The notes beneath the pieces were generated by a model. The model saw nothing but the letters and a program-made list of their open reading frames with translations. It had not been told where the DNA came from and ran no database searches. A DNA stretch of 64,000 nucleotides from Regnicoccus frigidus (GTDB taxonomy: Bacteria; Cyanobacteriota; Cyanobacteriia; PCC-6307; Cyanobiaceae). The position numbers and the translations under genes are program-made. Each line of letters starts with the position of its first letter. The first letter of the stretch is position 1. Positions 52,741-61,628 of this stretch are shown in pieces. Location: positions 22,814 to 86,813 of the forward strand of contig JAOANE010000048.1 in the NCBI GenBank assembly GCA_025194985.1, in the 5' to 3' direction.

Positions 52741-53900
52741 TCGGTGGCCTCTTTTTGGCATGAGGCTGTGAGCTCCCCACGGAATGCGCGGAGATTGAGG
52801 GAGGCGAAAAAAGTCTCACCAGCTTTCATGGCCTCGACATGCCGGAGTAGTTCAGTGCGAAGTCTGCGCACCCTCCTTGCAAAGAGATTTTGCTGACTAA
52901 TCCTAGGAAAGGGAATCTTGAAGCCGCGAATATCGCCAAGAGAAATGAATTTCTGAGTTCCCCCGCGTCCGGCACTTGCGACATGTGATTTGAACAGCTT
53001 GCCATCTAGGACTTGACGAACGTACTCAGGGTTCATTCGACTATTTTTGAATTTAATCAGAGCAACGTTTTTGATTGCAAAGTCCGGATCAAAATCAACA
53101 ACAACCGGGCCGCCGATTGTCCCAATCATCGGCATAATTATATCCCCCCTGTCAACCTTCGACCTTTTGTTAATGTCAATGAAGTCTGCTTCAGAAATTA
53201 GTTTGGCACCTGAGTAGTCGATTCTGCCGCGGGAAAAATTCTTCGAAGTCATAAGGGAAAAGCCGACATCGACATACATTGGAGAGTCGTGTGTGCCATC
53301 CCGAACGTCACAGACCTCGCCCAAGGCAACTGCCTCCTCTTTGGATACAAGTAGATCGCCAAACATCTCGATGAAGATGGCCTGGCCTAGCTGGTTTAGG
53401 CAGACCAGGGCACGCTGACGCTTGCGGCGCAGTTCGTCGGCCTTATCCAAAATCGCCGCGACGCGCCGCTGCTCCTCCAGCAGGGGGAGGGGGATTTCGG
53501 CGGATCTGAGTTTTGCCACCGAAAGATGCTTAACGGTAACAAAGGGTGTTTCCTCTTCGATCCGCTTCAGAATGGTCGGAAGAGCGTGATACAGGTAGTC
53601 ATTATTTAGGACATCTTCCTTCGCAATTGTCCTGCAGACTCGTTGATTAAGCAGGGCAGCAGAACTTTTCCAGCGCTCTCGATTAAATTCTCCATCCATG
53701 CCAATCAGAATGTCTCCATTGTTGATCAAATAGTCTGCGTGATAAGGGCCGCTGTAGTAAGTCTTGCTGGTCCCAGGCAGGACATCTCTGATTCGTATTA
53801 TTGGCAGGCCAACAGGCTCGTCGGAAAAGTAGTCTGATTTGAAGGCGAACCCTGAGAGAAAACTGCATACTTCCCCGAGATAAGCACTGGGCCAGCTCAT
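52737..53900 (-). CDS. hsdS: Type I restriction-modification specificity subunit HsdS
   Basis: 387 residues, intact. Two target-recognition domains, each followed by a conserved helical spacer: TRD1 about 1-135 (AYLGEVCSFLSGFAFKS, then AEIPLPLLEEQRRVAAILDK) and TRD2 about 190-335 (VALGEVCDVRDGTHDSP, then FKIPFPRISQQNLFARRV). It sets the DNA sequence recognised by the complex. Clearly AT-richer than the genome, as usual for exchanged hsdS alleles. ATGA overlaps link it to the hsdM tail upstream and to DUF262 downstream. Its methylase partner here is broken. Confidence 0.92.
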   Translation of the reverse strand: MSWPSAYLGEVCSFLSGFAFKSDYFSDEPVGLPIIRIRDVLPGTSKTYYSGPYHADYLINNGDILIGMDGEFNRERWKSSAALLNQRVCRTIAKEDVLNNDYLYHALPTILKRIEEETPFVTVKHLSVAKLRSAEIPLPLLEEQRRVAAILDKADELRRKRQRALVCLNQLGQAIFIEMFGDLLVSKEEAVALGEVCDVRDGTHDSPMYVDVGFSLMTSKNFSRGRIDYSGAKLISEADFIDINKRSKVDRGDIIMPMIGTIGGPVVVDFDPDFAIKNVALIKFKNSRMNPEYVRQVLDGKLFKSHVASAGRGGTQKFISLGDIRGFKIPFPRISQQNLFARRVRRLRTELLRHVEAMKAGETFFASLNLRAFRGELTASCQKEATE

Positions 53901-54052
53901 CGAAGCATCCCCTCCAGCTCCTCGACCTTCTGCAGGATCCCCAGCTCGATCACGCGTGGTTCCGGCAAGTTCTCCAACGGCGGGCGGTGCTCCACCTCTT
54001 CATGCACCAGCTCGTTGGTTTGATCAAGCCTGAGGTTGAGCTCCCGCACCAT
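53897..54052 (-). pseudogene. Second, diverged copy of the hsdM 3' end
   Basis: About 51 residues ending LQKVEELEGMLR, matching the last 50 residues of the hsdM at 55502-57369 (ILQGIEELEGMLR), including EEVEHRPP in both. The nucleotides are clearly related but not identical, by eye about three quarters. It is joined to hsdS by the same ATGA overlap an intact hsdM would have. It looks like the remnant of the native methylase of this hsdS. Confidence 0.8.
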
Positions 54053-54137
54053 CCCTGTTCGCTGCTGTCGCACCTGGACAGGGCTGGCCATTGGAAAGTC
54101 GATATGATCATACTGGCCTGCATACCTTTTCCCGTCC

Positions 54138-54470
54138 ATGGCGCGCTCCAGCCCCCCCGCCGAACGGGTGACCGTGACCATGTCGTCAGAACTGGTCGCC
54201 GGAATCGACCGCATCGAGGGCAACCGCAGCCGCTTCGTCGCCGAGGCCGTGCGCCACGAACTGCAGCGGCGCCAAAGGCTTGGACTGCTGCGTTCCCTGG
54301 AGGCTCCCCACCCCGACAGCGTCGCCACCGCAGCCCTTGGGCTGGCGGATTGGGCCGAGGCCCTGCCCGAAGGGGACAGTGACCTGCTTGATCCCAGCGC
54401 CGGAGTGCCGCTGCATTGGCGGCCGGAATCCGGTTGGCAGGTTGCCGGCTCACCAGATGTCCAGCCATGA
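54138..54470 (+). CDS. Ribbon-helix-helix antitoxin (MazE/VapB-like)
   Basis: 110 residues. The N-terminal RHH pattern (RVTVTMSSELVAGIDRI, then NRSRFVAEAVRHELQRRQR) binds DNA as a dimer. The acidic C-terminal half would block the toxin encoded by the overlapping next gene (ATGA at 54467). A palindrome ATGATCAT (54104-54111) overlaps a TATGAT-like -10 upstream and could be the autoregulatory operator. Confidence 0.82.
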   Translation: MARSSPPAERVTVTMSSELVAGIDRIEGNRSRFVAEAVRHELQRRQRLGLLRSLEAPHPDSVATAALGLADWAEALPEGDSDLLDPSAGVPLHWRPESGWQVAGSPDVQP

Positions 54471-54824
54471 ACCTGCCCCGGGGCAGCCTGGTGCTGGTGG
54501 ATCTGGAGCCGACCCTCGGCCATGAACAGCGCGGCACCCGACCCTGCCTGGTGGTAAGTGATCCGGCGGTGAATTCCAGCCAGAGGTTTCCGCTGCTGGC
54601 TGTGGTTCCGATCACCGGAACGCCGGCCCCCGGCGCCCTTTATCCGCCCCTGGCCCCCAGGTGCGAGCGGTCTTACCAAGCCCTCCTATGCCCTGGTGGA
54701 TCAGCTGCGCTCGATCGATAAGCAGCGCATCCGCCGCCGCTACGGCCAGGTGAGCGAGGTGGAGCTGGCCAGCATCGATGCGGGCCTGCGCCTTTATCTC
54801 GGCCTGGAGCCTGATCTCGGCTGA
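54467..54824 (+). pseudogene. MazF/PemK-type toxin, frameshifted
   Basis: The frame starts NLPRGSLVLVDLEPTLGHEQ, RGTRPCLVVSDPAVNSSQRF and VVPITGTPAPGALYPPLAP, a typical MazF. It breaks at the five-C run 54654-54658. Removing one C restores GASGLTKPSYALVDQLRSID followed by RIRRRYGQ and LGLEPDLG with a stop at 54822-54824. As written, translation ends in altered sequence at 54721, losing the C-terminal third. The antitoxin frame is intact, as expected when the toxin decays first. Confidence 0.85.
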
Positions 54825-54845
54825 AGCAGCTCGTCCGCGACCCCC

Positions 54846-54863
54846 GTTACCATGACATGTAAC
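54846..54863. promoter_or_regulatory. Palindromic operator candidate for the second toxin-antitoxin module
   Basis: GTTAC, 8-nt centre CATGACAT, GTAAC, 16 bp before the antitoxin ATG at 54880. TA antitoxins commonly bind such palindromes next to their own promoter. Confidence 0.45.
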
Positions 54864-54879
54864 CAGCGCTGACGCTGTC

Positions 54880-55158
54880 ATGGAAGCCGAAGCCAACCCG
54901 GAGGCTCCCCGATCGGAGGACAGCGCCCAGGAAGCGCGCCGCGCCGCCAACCGCCGCAAGGTGCGGGAGCACCGCCAGCGGCTGCGGGCCCAGGGGATGC
55001 GGCCGATCCAGATCTGGGTACCGGATGTGCATGCGCCTGGGTTTGCAGCCGAGGCGCGGCGGCAGTCGCGATTGGCCAACGAAAGCCCGGAAGAGGCCGA
55101 GATCCAGGCCTTCATCGATTCGGTGGTCGAGTGGCCCGATGACGAGACCAGCCAGTGA
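54880..55158 (+). CDS. MazE-like antitoxin (DUF3018 type)
   Basis: 92 residues. A basic N-terminal region (RKVREHRQRLRAQGMRPIQI, then WVPDVHAPGFAAEARRQSR) fits the antitoxin MazE/DUF3018 family. The acidic C-terminus (EAEIQAFIDSVVEWPDDE) is the likely toxin-binding tail. It overlaps the toxin start by 4 bp. It stands between hsdM and hsdS, an unusual place for a TA module. Confidence 0.83.
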   Translation: MEAEANPEAPRSEDSAQEARRAANRRKVREHRQRLRAQGMRPIQIWVPDVHAPGFAAEARRQSRLANESPEEAEIQAFIDSVVEWPDDETSQ

Positions 55159-55484
55159 AGCGTGGTGAGCTTTGGACCATGGCCGGAGGATCCGGCTATG
55201 CCAGCAAGCCCAGGCCTGTGGTGATCGTTCAGGACGACGCCTTCGCGGCCCGCGACTCGATCGTGGTCTGTCTGATCACCACCGACAACACCGATCTCCC
55301 TGTGTTTCGGGTGTGGGTGGAACCCACAGCAGAGAACGGCCTGAAAGCAACGAGTCGCCTGATGGTTGACAAAGTCACCACCGTGGCCAGGAACCGCCTC
55401 GGCCAGAAGATCGGCCGCCTGAACGATGACGACGTGATCCGCCTCAACCGATCGTTGCTGGTGTTTCTTGGCCTGGCCCGCTGA
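55155..55484 (+). CDS. MazF/PemK-family toxin
   Basis: 109 residues, intact. VKRGELWTMAGG at the start, KPRPVVIVQDDAFAARDSIV, then TSRLMVDKVTTVARNRLGQK and DDDVIRLNRSLLVFLGLA. This is the MazF barrel with the conserved PRPVVIV and DKV segments; the family cuts RNA, mostly single-stranded mRNA. GTG start overlapping the antitoxin. It converges on the hsdM stop 17 bp away. Confidence 0.9.
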   Translation: MKRGELWTMAGGSGYASKPRPVVIVQDDAFAARDSIVVCLITTDNTDLPVFRVWVEPTAENGLKATSRLMVDKVTTVARNRLGQKIGRLNDDDVIRLNRSLLVFLGLAR

Positions 55485-55501
55485 GTGGAGATGGGATGGG
55501 C

Positions 55502-57369
55502 TCATCGGAGCATCCCCTCCAGCTCCTCGATCCCCTGCAGGATCTCCTGCTCGATCGCCCGCAGTTCTGCCAGGATTTCCATCGGAGGCCGGTGCTCCAC
55601 CTCTTCGTAGATCAGCTCCTTGTAGCGGTTGAGGCTGAGGTCATAGCCCTGGGCCACGATTTCCGCCTTGGGCACGCAGAAGCTCTGCTCCGTGCGCGCC
55701 CGTTCGCGCTCTGAGCTTGTGCGTTCCTTCCAGCGGGCCAGGGCATCGGGCAGGTTGTTCTTGGCGTGCTCGCCTTCTTGTAAAGGCTCTTTCGGCGCAG
55801 GCCCCAGCTTCTCGAGCGGCAGCAGAGGATTGCGCTTGTCGTCGAGGCTCCAGCCATCGGCGCTCATGTCGTAGAACCACACCTGATCGGTACCGCCACG
55901 GCCGGTTTTGGTGAACAGCAGGATCGCCGTGCTCACGCCTGCATAGGGGCGGAACACCCCGCTCGGCAGCGACACCACGCCTTCGAGAAAGTGATCGTCC
56001 ACCAGAGTGCGGCGCAGTTCTTGTGGGCCTTGCTGGAGCCGAACAGCACCCCATCGGGCACGATCACCGCTGCCCGGCCACCGGGTTTGAGCAGCTGCAG
56101 GAACAAGGCCATGAACAGCAACTCGGTTTTCTTGGTTTTCACCACCCGTTGCAGCTTGCCGCTGGTGCTTTCGAAATCCAGCGAGCCAGCAAAAGGCGGA
56201 TTGGCAAGAATCAGGGAGTAGCGATTCTCCTCGAGCGCACCGTCTTCAGAGAGGGAATCGCGATAGCTCACATCGGGGTTCTCCACCCCGTGCAAGAGCA
56301 TGTTCATCGAGCCGATGCGCAGCATCGTGCTGTCGAAATCAAAACCATGGAACAGGCCATGGTTGAAGTGCTCGCGCTGCTGGGTGTCGCTGAATAGCTC
56401 CGGGTGGTGCTCGCGCAGGTATTCGCCCACCGCCACCGGAAAGCCGCAGGTGCCGCAGGCCGGATCGGCCATCACGTCGGTGGGCTTGGGCTCCGTCATC
56501 GCCACCATCAGCTCGATGATGTGGCGCGGTGTGCGGAACTGGCCGTTGGTGCCGGCGGTGGCCAGCTTGCCCAGCATGTACTCGTAGATGTCGCCCTTGG
56601 TGTCGCGATCCGCCATCGGCACCGCATCCAGGAGATCGACCACCTTGGCCAGGAGGGCGGCAGTGGGGATCGTGAAACGCGCGTCCTTCATGTGGCTGGC
56701 AAAAGCCGAGCCATCGCCGCCAAGGGTGCGCAGGAAGGGGAACACGCGCTCGCCCACCAGCTCGAACATCTCGGTGGCGGCCAGCTGTTTGAAGCGGCTC
56801 CAGCGCAGCCGCTCGTAAGGGCGCTCCTGCGGGTCATTGCCTTCGGGATAAAGCCGCCGCACCATCGGCTGCCCGGTGCGCAGGGCCTTGCGCTCCTACA
56901 GGGTTTCCAGCTCATCGAGGCGGCGGATGAACAGCAGGTAGGTGAGCTGCTCCAGCACCTCCAGGGGGTTGGCGATGCCGCCACTCCAGAAGGCATTCCA
57001 GATGCCATCGATCTGGTTGCGCAGCTCGCCGGTGAGCGCCGAGGCGGCGGTGGTTCCGGCGGCGATGGTGGGCGCGGCGGTGGCGGCCGCACCGTTGCCA
57101 TTGCGGCGGCTGCGGCCATTCCCGGATGCAGAGGCCTGCCTGGGCGGTGGGCTGATCCCGGCGGCCTTCAAGCCGCCACCAGGGCCACGGGCTTTCTCGG
57201 CGGCGCCCATGGCCACCACATGATCCTTGGCAGCTTCGAATTCCTCATCGCTGAAGGGTTCATCGGCCAGATCCAACAGATCAGCGCGCAACTCCGCATT
57301 GCTGAGCCTGCTGCCATCTTCTGGGATCAAGGCGAGCAGGGCGTCGGTGAGATCGGTGCGGGCGGCCAT
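55502..57369 (-). pseudogene. hsdM: Type I N6-adenine methyltransferase HsdM, one nonsense codon and one frameshift
   Basis: The frame starts at ATG 57369 with an Ala/Gly-rich N-terminal extension (about 1-110), then HsdM_N (NQIDGIWNAFWSGGIANPLE, LLFIRRLDELETL) up to TAG at 56896-56898. The same frame continues ERKALRTGQPMVRRLYPEG through the SAM motif (ADPACGTCGFPVAVGEYL) and the catalytic NPPF (LILANPPFAGSLDFE). One G is missing at 56020/56021; beyond it the other frame reads VDDHFLEGVVSLPSGVFRPY to IEELEGMLR. Full protein would be about 622 residues. No hsdR is nearby. Confidence 0.88.
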
Positions 57370-57546
57370 CAGGGGCAGATTGCGGAAAAAGATTGGGGCG
57401 CGAACGTTCTATAGAAACGCAGTTTGACATTCGCATCGGGATGGCCACATTGTCTGGGTCAAGTCTGGACAACAATCCGTTCGGCCAAATCACTGATGAT
57501 TTCGGCTATGGGAATCCTGGAGTCAGGCTGGGATCGCGTACACAGG

Positions 57547-57714
57547 TCAAGGCAGAGTCGAACCCCCCGTCGCATTCAGCCGCTTGCGATTGTTGCGGCA
57601 GCGATCGGAGCAATAAAGCACCTCGTCCCAAACGTTCTTCCACTTTTTTCGACACTGGAAGGGGCGCCCGCAAACCGGGCAGATTTTGGTGGGGCGATTG
57701 GCGTGATGGGGCAT
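57547..57714 (-). CDS. DUF2256 small zinc-finger-like protein
   Basis: 55 residues from the ATG at 57714. Core KICPVCGRPFQCRKKWKNVW, then DEVLYCSDRCRNNRKRL: a CxxC...CxxxC pair and a basic end, the DUF2256 signature. Function unknown. It follows the 57-residue membrane protein gene by 11 bp on the same strand, so the two are likely co-transcribed. Confidence 0.88.
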   Translation of the reverse strand: MPHHANRPTKICPVCGRPFQCRKKWKNVWDEVLYCSDRCRNNRKRLNATGGSTLP

Positions 57715-57725
57715 CGGGTTGTTGC

Positions 57726-57899
57726 CTATTTGGCGATCGCCTTCCAGATCCACCAAGCCACCAGGCCGAGAAGCACCCAGGGAAGCAAGGCCCTGAACAC
57801 CAGCAATACCAGCACGAGCAGCCCAGCGGAAACCACAGTCCGCTTGGTCAGCGCCTTTGCCTCATCGGTCATGAAGCTCCAACGGGGAATCAGGGACAT
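57726..57899 (-). CDS. Small membrane protein
   Basis: 57 residues from the ATG at 57899 to a TAG. A polar start (MSLIPRWSFMTDEAKALTKR) is followed by an almost unbroken hydrophobic stretch (VVSAGLLVLVLLVFRALLP, then WVLLGLVAWWIWKAIAK), one long or two short helices. No homologue recalled. It is placed directly upstream of the DUF2256 gene. Confidence 0.6.
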   Translation of the reverse strand: MSLIPRWSFMTDEAKALTKRTVVSAGLLVLVLLVFRALLPWVLLGLVAWWIWKAIAK

Positions 57900-58114
57900 C
57901 GGCAATCAAGGGTTGTCCCCGGCAAGCTACCGCCCTTTGCTGGCCGTGGTTTCCAGCCCACCAGACAACAGCGCAAGATGCGGCGGCATCTCAGCGGTGG
58001 GTCGGGATCTGGAGGGGCGCAATCCGATCGGACTGTTCATCGGTAGTAGGGGGCGAGGGATCTCCGTTGCCTTGGCCCAAGGCTTTAACCCTTCTTCCAC
58101 CATACAAATTCATC

Positions 58115-58609
58115 ATGGCTCCCATCGTCACCCAGTCGATTCCGAAGTTCGCGGCCATCGCAATCCTCGGCGTTGGCATCACCACGGCTTTCAGCAACCC
58201 GCAAGGCGTTCAAAAGTTCGTCTCCGAGGCGATCTCCCATCCCGCCCAGGCCCAAACCACGGGGAAGCTGGCGCAACAACTGCAAGGCAAGCCAGTTGTT
58301 GTCGACGTCTATGCAAGCTGGTGCTCTGCCTGTAAAAACATCGCTCCAACCCTCTCCCAGCTCAAGCAGAAATATGCAGGAGCCGTGAACTTCGTTGTTT
58401 TAGATGTCTCAGATAGGGCCTCTACAGCCAAATCCGAAGCAACCGCCCGCAAGCTTGGGCTCAGCAATTTCTTTGCTGCCAACAAAACCCAGACAGGTTC
58501 CCTCACCATCATTGATCCTGCAACAGGCAAGATCCTGGCGCAACATCGCAACAACCCAAACAAATCAGCCTACACAAAAGTTCTTGACGCTGCAATCTCA
58601 AGGAAATAA
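58115..58609 (+). CDS. Membrane-anchored thioredoxin-like protein
   Basis: 164 residues from the ATG at 58115. An N-terminal helix (FAAIAILGVGITTAF) anchors or exports it. The thioredoxin domain follows: KPVVVDVYASWCSACKNIAP with an active CxxC (CSAC), then VNFVVLDVSD and TGSLTIIDPATGKIL. Paired with the CcdA-like gene downstream, it probably receives electrons across the membrane to reduce periplasmic or lumenal thiols, for example in cytochrome c maturation. AT-richer than the genome average. Confidence 0.87.
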   Translation: MAPIVTQSIPKFAAIAILGVGITTAFSNPQGVQKFVSEAISHPAQAQTTGKLAQQLQGKPVVVDVYASWCSACKNIAPTLSQLKQKYAGAVNFVVLDVSDRASTAKSEATARKLGLSNFFAANKTQTGSLTIIDPATGKILAQHRNNPNKSAYTKVLDAAISRK

Positions 58610-58977
58610 AGTCATCAACCTCCTAAGCATCAATCCAAAGCAGATTCTTCTGCCATAGGGTTCATGCTTAAGCCCTTCATCCAGCCATCCCAGCGTGTTG
58701 AACCGCCAGTGACCAACAGTCACTGGCCTTTATCTTCGTTGGTTGAGCTCATTGGAAGCCACTTCTGTTCGCGCAAGCCCACTGACGCCACGCTCAGCTC
58801 CCAGCACCATCGCCAACGCATTGACGCATGGGCTTGCTGCAATCACAGCCATGCCTGGCTGTGATTTCGCCATAAGAAACTATCAGCCAGCAGCACTGAA
58901 GCGCTAACTCCAGAAGGTCAACTCCACCCCGTGATCACTATGAATCTTCTAGAAATCCAAACCCAGAGCCAGACACC
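58610..58977. other. Intergenic region with two perfect hairpins
   Basis: 368 bp between the thioredoxin and CcdA-like genes. GCCAGTGAC-CAACA-GTCACTGGC (58705-58727) is followed by CTTTATCTT and may end the thioredoxin transcript. AATCACAGCC-ATGCCT-GGCTGTGATT (58841-58866) lies 112 bp before the CcdA start. A 66-codon plus frame crossing both has no ribosome site and is not protein-like. Confidence 0.75.
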
Positions 58978-59811
58978 ATGACGCGCGCGCACAGACGCAG
59001 AAGGAGCCCCTTTCAGATGCCAAGACAATGGAAACTGTTTGGCGCCCTGGTCCTAACCGGCTTACTGATCGCCCTGCTGGCCACTGGCCCCCTATCGCTA
59101 GCTGTCTACCGCCTGATTTCAATCGTTGAGAATCACTATCAAGAATGGTTCTCCCAGCAGGATGCGGCCAATCCATTCGTACTGCTTCCTCTTGCCTTTA
59201 CCGGAGGATTGATTGCCAGTGTTTCCCCCTGCATACTGGCGATGCTGCCAATCAACCTGAGCTATATCGGCACACGCAATATCACCTCACGGCAAGACGC
59301 CTTCAACAAAGCGGGATTATTCGTTCTTGGCAATGTAGTAATCTTAAGCCTATTCGGCCTGGCCTCCTCCTTCGCGGGCCTAGTGATGATCGAATATCGC
59401 GGTTTTATCAATATTGCCGTTGGAGCGATCATCTTGTTGATGGGATGTAGCTTATTGGGAGTGATCAAGGTGCCGCTTCCTCAAGTCAATGTTGGTAGTT
59501 CAACGGTTGGTCCTTTTGGCGTGGGTTTGACTTTTGCCTTGGTCAGCTCTCCTTGCTCCAGTCCGGTGTTGTTCGCAGTGCTTGCCGCTGCCGCTGCAAG
59601 CGGCTCTCAGCCACTCGCTGTGCTAACGATGACAAGCTATGCCCTGGGCTACACAATTATTATATTTTTAGCAAGTTTGTTGGCTGGGTTTGCCAAACAA
59701 GCCAAGCTATTACTGGAATATTCCGAAGAAATCACCAAGTTCGGCAGTATCGCCTTGATCCTGGCAGGACTGTACTATCTCATCACAGGGGTAGGCTGGT
59801 TTATGGTCTAA
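58978..59811 (+). CDS. CcdA/DsbD-family transmembrane thiol transporter
   Basis: 277 residues; the start ATG at 58978 gives a basic leader, with a second ATG 13 codons later. About seven hydrophobic helices. The two redox cysteines lie in LIASVSPCILAMLPINLSYI and TFALVSSPCSSPVLFAVLAA, the CcdA pattern. It moves reducing equivalents from stromal thioredoxin to periplasmic/lumenal partners such as the upstream thioredoxin. Codon use is AT-richer than in the surrounding genome, suggesting the pair arrived together. Confidence 0.87.
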   Translation: MTRAHRRRRSPFQMPRQWKLFGALVLTGLLIALLATGPLSLAVYRLISIVENHYQEWFSQQDAANPFVLLPLAFTGGLIASVSPCILAMLPINLSYIGTRNITSRQDAFNKAGLFVLGNVVILSLFGLASSFAGLVMIEYRGFINIAVGAIILLMGCSLLGVIKVPLPQVNVGSSTVGPFGVGLTFALVSSPCSSPVLFAVLAAAAASGSQPLAVLTMTSYALGYTIIIFLASLLAGFAKQAKLLLEYSEEITKFGSIALILAGLYYLITGVGWFMV

Positions 59812-59920
59812 CTCCAGCTCAATTCCACAGCAGCCATCGTGATTGCCCTGGGATGCAGCCCCCAAACGCAATAGTCAAGGCTTCATTCAAGCAAAGAACG
59901 AGAGCATTGGGAGTTGAAGC

Positions 59921-61450
59921 TCAAGAGAGATCACAGCTCGCGCCGATCACTACAGCGGGGCTTTCGCTGATGCGCTCAAACAGATCAAGGCTCTCTCGGT
60001 TGAGATTCAACACTTTCACGCTGGAGCCGGCCTGGCGACGTTTGCGGATCACCTGATCGAGGGCGCGTGTGCCAGTCTGATCCCAGATCCGTGCCTCAGC
60101 CATATCAATGGTGATGCAGGGTGGGAACCGATGCTGACTGAAGCCAGCCAGAAAATAAACGGCGCTGACAAAGAACAACTGACCACGCACGGTGTAGTGA
60201 ATGTGTTCATCCGTCAACCAGGTGGATTCCACAGAAATCACTTTCGCCACCTTGCGGCTGAACAGAATCCCCGCCTGGGCCACGCCAACCACAACAGCGA
60301 TCGCCAGATTGCGCGTCAGCAGAGCCAGCACCAAGGTGGTGACCATGATCGAACTATCGCTCTTGGGCAGCTTTCCCATCTTCAGGAACGACTGCCAGTT
60401 CACCGTGCTGAACGACACCATCAGCATCACCGCGACCAGGGCCGCCATCGGAATGCGCGCCAGCCAGCCGCTCAGTGAGATCACAAGGATCAACAGAGAC
60501 ACCCCTGCTGTGAGGGTGGAGAGGCGGTAGCGACCGCCGGATTCGATGTTGATCACACTCTGGCCAATCATGCCGGCACCTGCCATGCCGCCAAACAGGC
60601 CGGCAACGATGTTGGCGATGCCCTGAGCCCTGGCTTCGGCTTCATAATCCGAGTCTTCATCCACCAGGCCTTCCACCACATTGGCTGTGAGAAACGACTG
60701 CAGCAGCCCAACAAACGAGATCGCCAACGCTGTGGGCAGGATGATGGCGAGGCTGTCGAAAGAAGCGGTGATCGTCGGAATAGCAAAGACTGGCAGGTTC
60801 GAAGGAAGTTGGCCCAGATCTCCCACCCGCGGCACCGGCAACTGCCACACCTCGGCGATCACGCCGATCACCACAATCGCCACCAAGGTGGAGGGCACCC
60901 GTTTGGTGAGGCGGGGAAGGCCGTAGATGATCACCAGCCCAAGAGCAACCAGAGCCCACACGATCGGCCAGCTCACAGCCTCCACCCCCACCAGCGGTGA
61001 AGGGGTGTCCACACCCAGGCGGCCAAAACCGAGCTGAGGCAACTGGGCCAGAAAGATCAGCACCCCGATTGAATTCACGAAGCCCAACGTGACCGAACGG
61101 GGCACGAAACGCATCTGCTGGGAAAGGCGCAAGTAACCCCAGGCGATCTGAAACAGGCCCGCCAAAATACAGGCGGCGAGCAGATAGCTGAGGCCATGGG
61201 ATTGCACTAACCCGCCCATCAACAGAGCCACACCGGCCGTGCAGGCCGACACCATGCCTGGCCTTCCGCCCAGCAGGGCTACCACGATCAGAATGCAGAT
61301 CGAGCCAAACAGACCCACCTGCGGATCCACCCCGGCCACGATCGAGAAGGCGATGGCCTCGGGGATGATGCCCAGGGCGACCACGAGGCCAGCGAGTAAT
61401 TCCTTGGGTAACGCTTGGCGATTGGGGATCAGTGACCAGCCGTGCAGCAC
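59921..61450 (-). CDS. SulP-family anion transporter with STAS domain
   Basis: 509 residues. Ten or more membrane helices beginning LPKELLAGLVVALGIIPEAI, the SulP start, with LGFVNSIGVLIFLAQLPQL and GGMAGAGMIGQSVINIESGG as transport-core motifs. A STAS domain occupies about 430-505 (HYTVRGQLFFVSAVYFL, TIDMAEARIWDQT). Substrate could be sulfate or bicarbonate; it does not look like a close BicA. GTG start at 61450 without a clear ribosome site. Confidence 0.9.
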   Translation of the reverse strand: MLHGWSLIPNRQALPKELLAGLVVALGIIPEAIAFSIVAGVDPQVGLFGSICILIVVALLGGRPGMVSACTAGVALLMGGLVQSHGLSYLLAACILAGLFQIAWGYLRLSQQMRFVPRSVTLGFVNSIGVLIFLAQLPQLGFGRLGVDTPSPLVGVEAVSWPIVWALVALGLVIIYGLPRLTKRVPSTLVAIVVIGVIAEVWQLPVPRVGDLGQLPSNLPVFAIPTITASFDSLAIILPTALAISFVGLLQSFLTANVVEGLVDEDSDYEAEARAQGIANIVAGLFGGMAGAGMIGQSVINIESGGRYRLSTLTAGVSLLILVISLSGWLARIPMAALVAVMLMVSFSTVNWQSFLKMGKLPKSDSSIMVTTLVLALLTRNLAIAVVVGVAQAGILFSRKVAKVISVESTWLTDEHIHYTVRGQLFFVSAVYFLAGFSQHRFPPCITIDMAEARIWDQTGTRALDQVIRKRRQAGSSVKVLNLNRESLDLFERISESPAVVIGASCDLS

Positions 61451-61628
61451 AGGAAATCAACGTTGAAGGGAGTTGAGATCATGCTACGTAGCGGCCTTCG
61501 GCTTACGGAAAACCCGAAACCACGTTAGATCATTACGCTCCGGAATTAGCTTGCAAAATGAAGTTTCAGGTTGAAATGACGGAAAGGCAACTGGGCCCAA
61601 GGAGCCTGGCTTTTCCGATAAGATGCTC

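Noticed and set aside
57541..57575. tRNA T-arm (GGTTCGACTC on the minus strand)
   Set aside because: The stem does not pair and the bases encode the C-terminus of the DUF2256 protein.
58664..58864. A 66-codon plus-strand gene between thioredoxin and CcdA
   Set aside because: It spans both perfect hairpins, has no ribosome site and shows no protein-like pattern.
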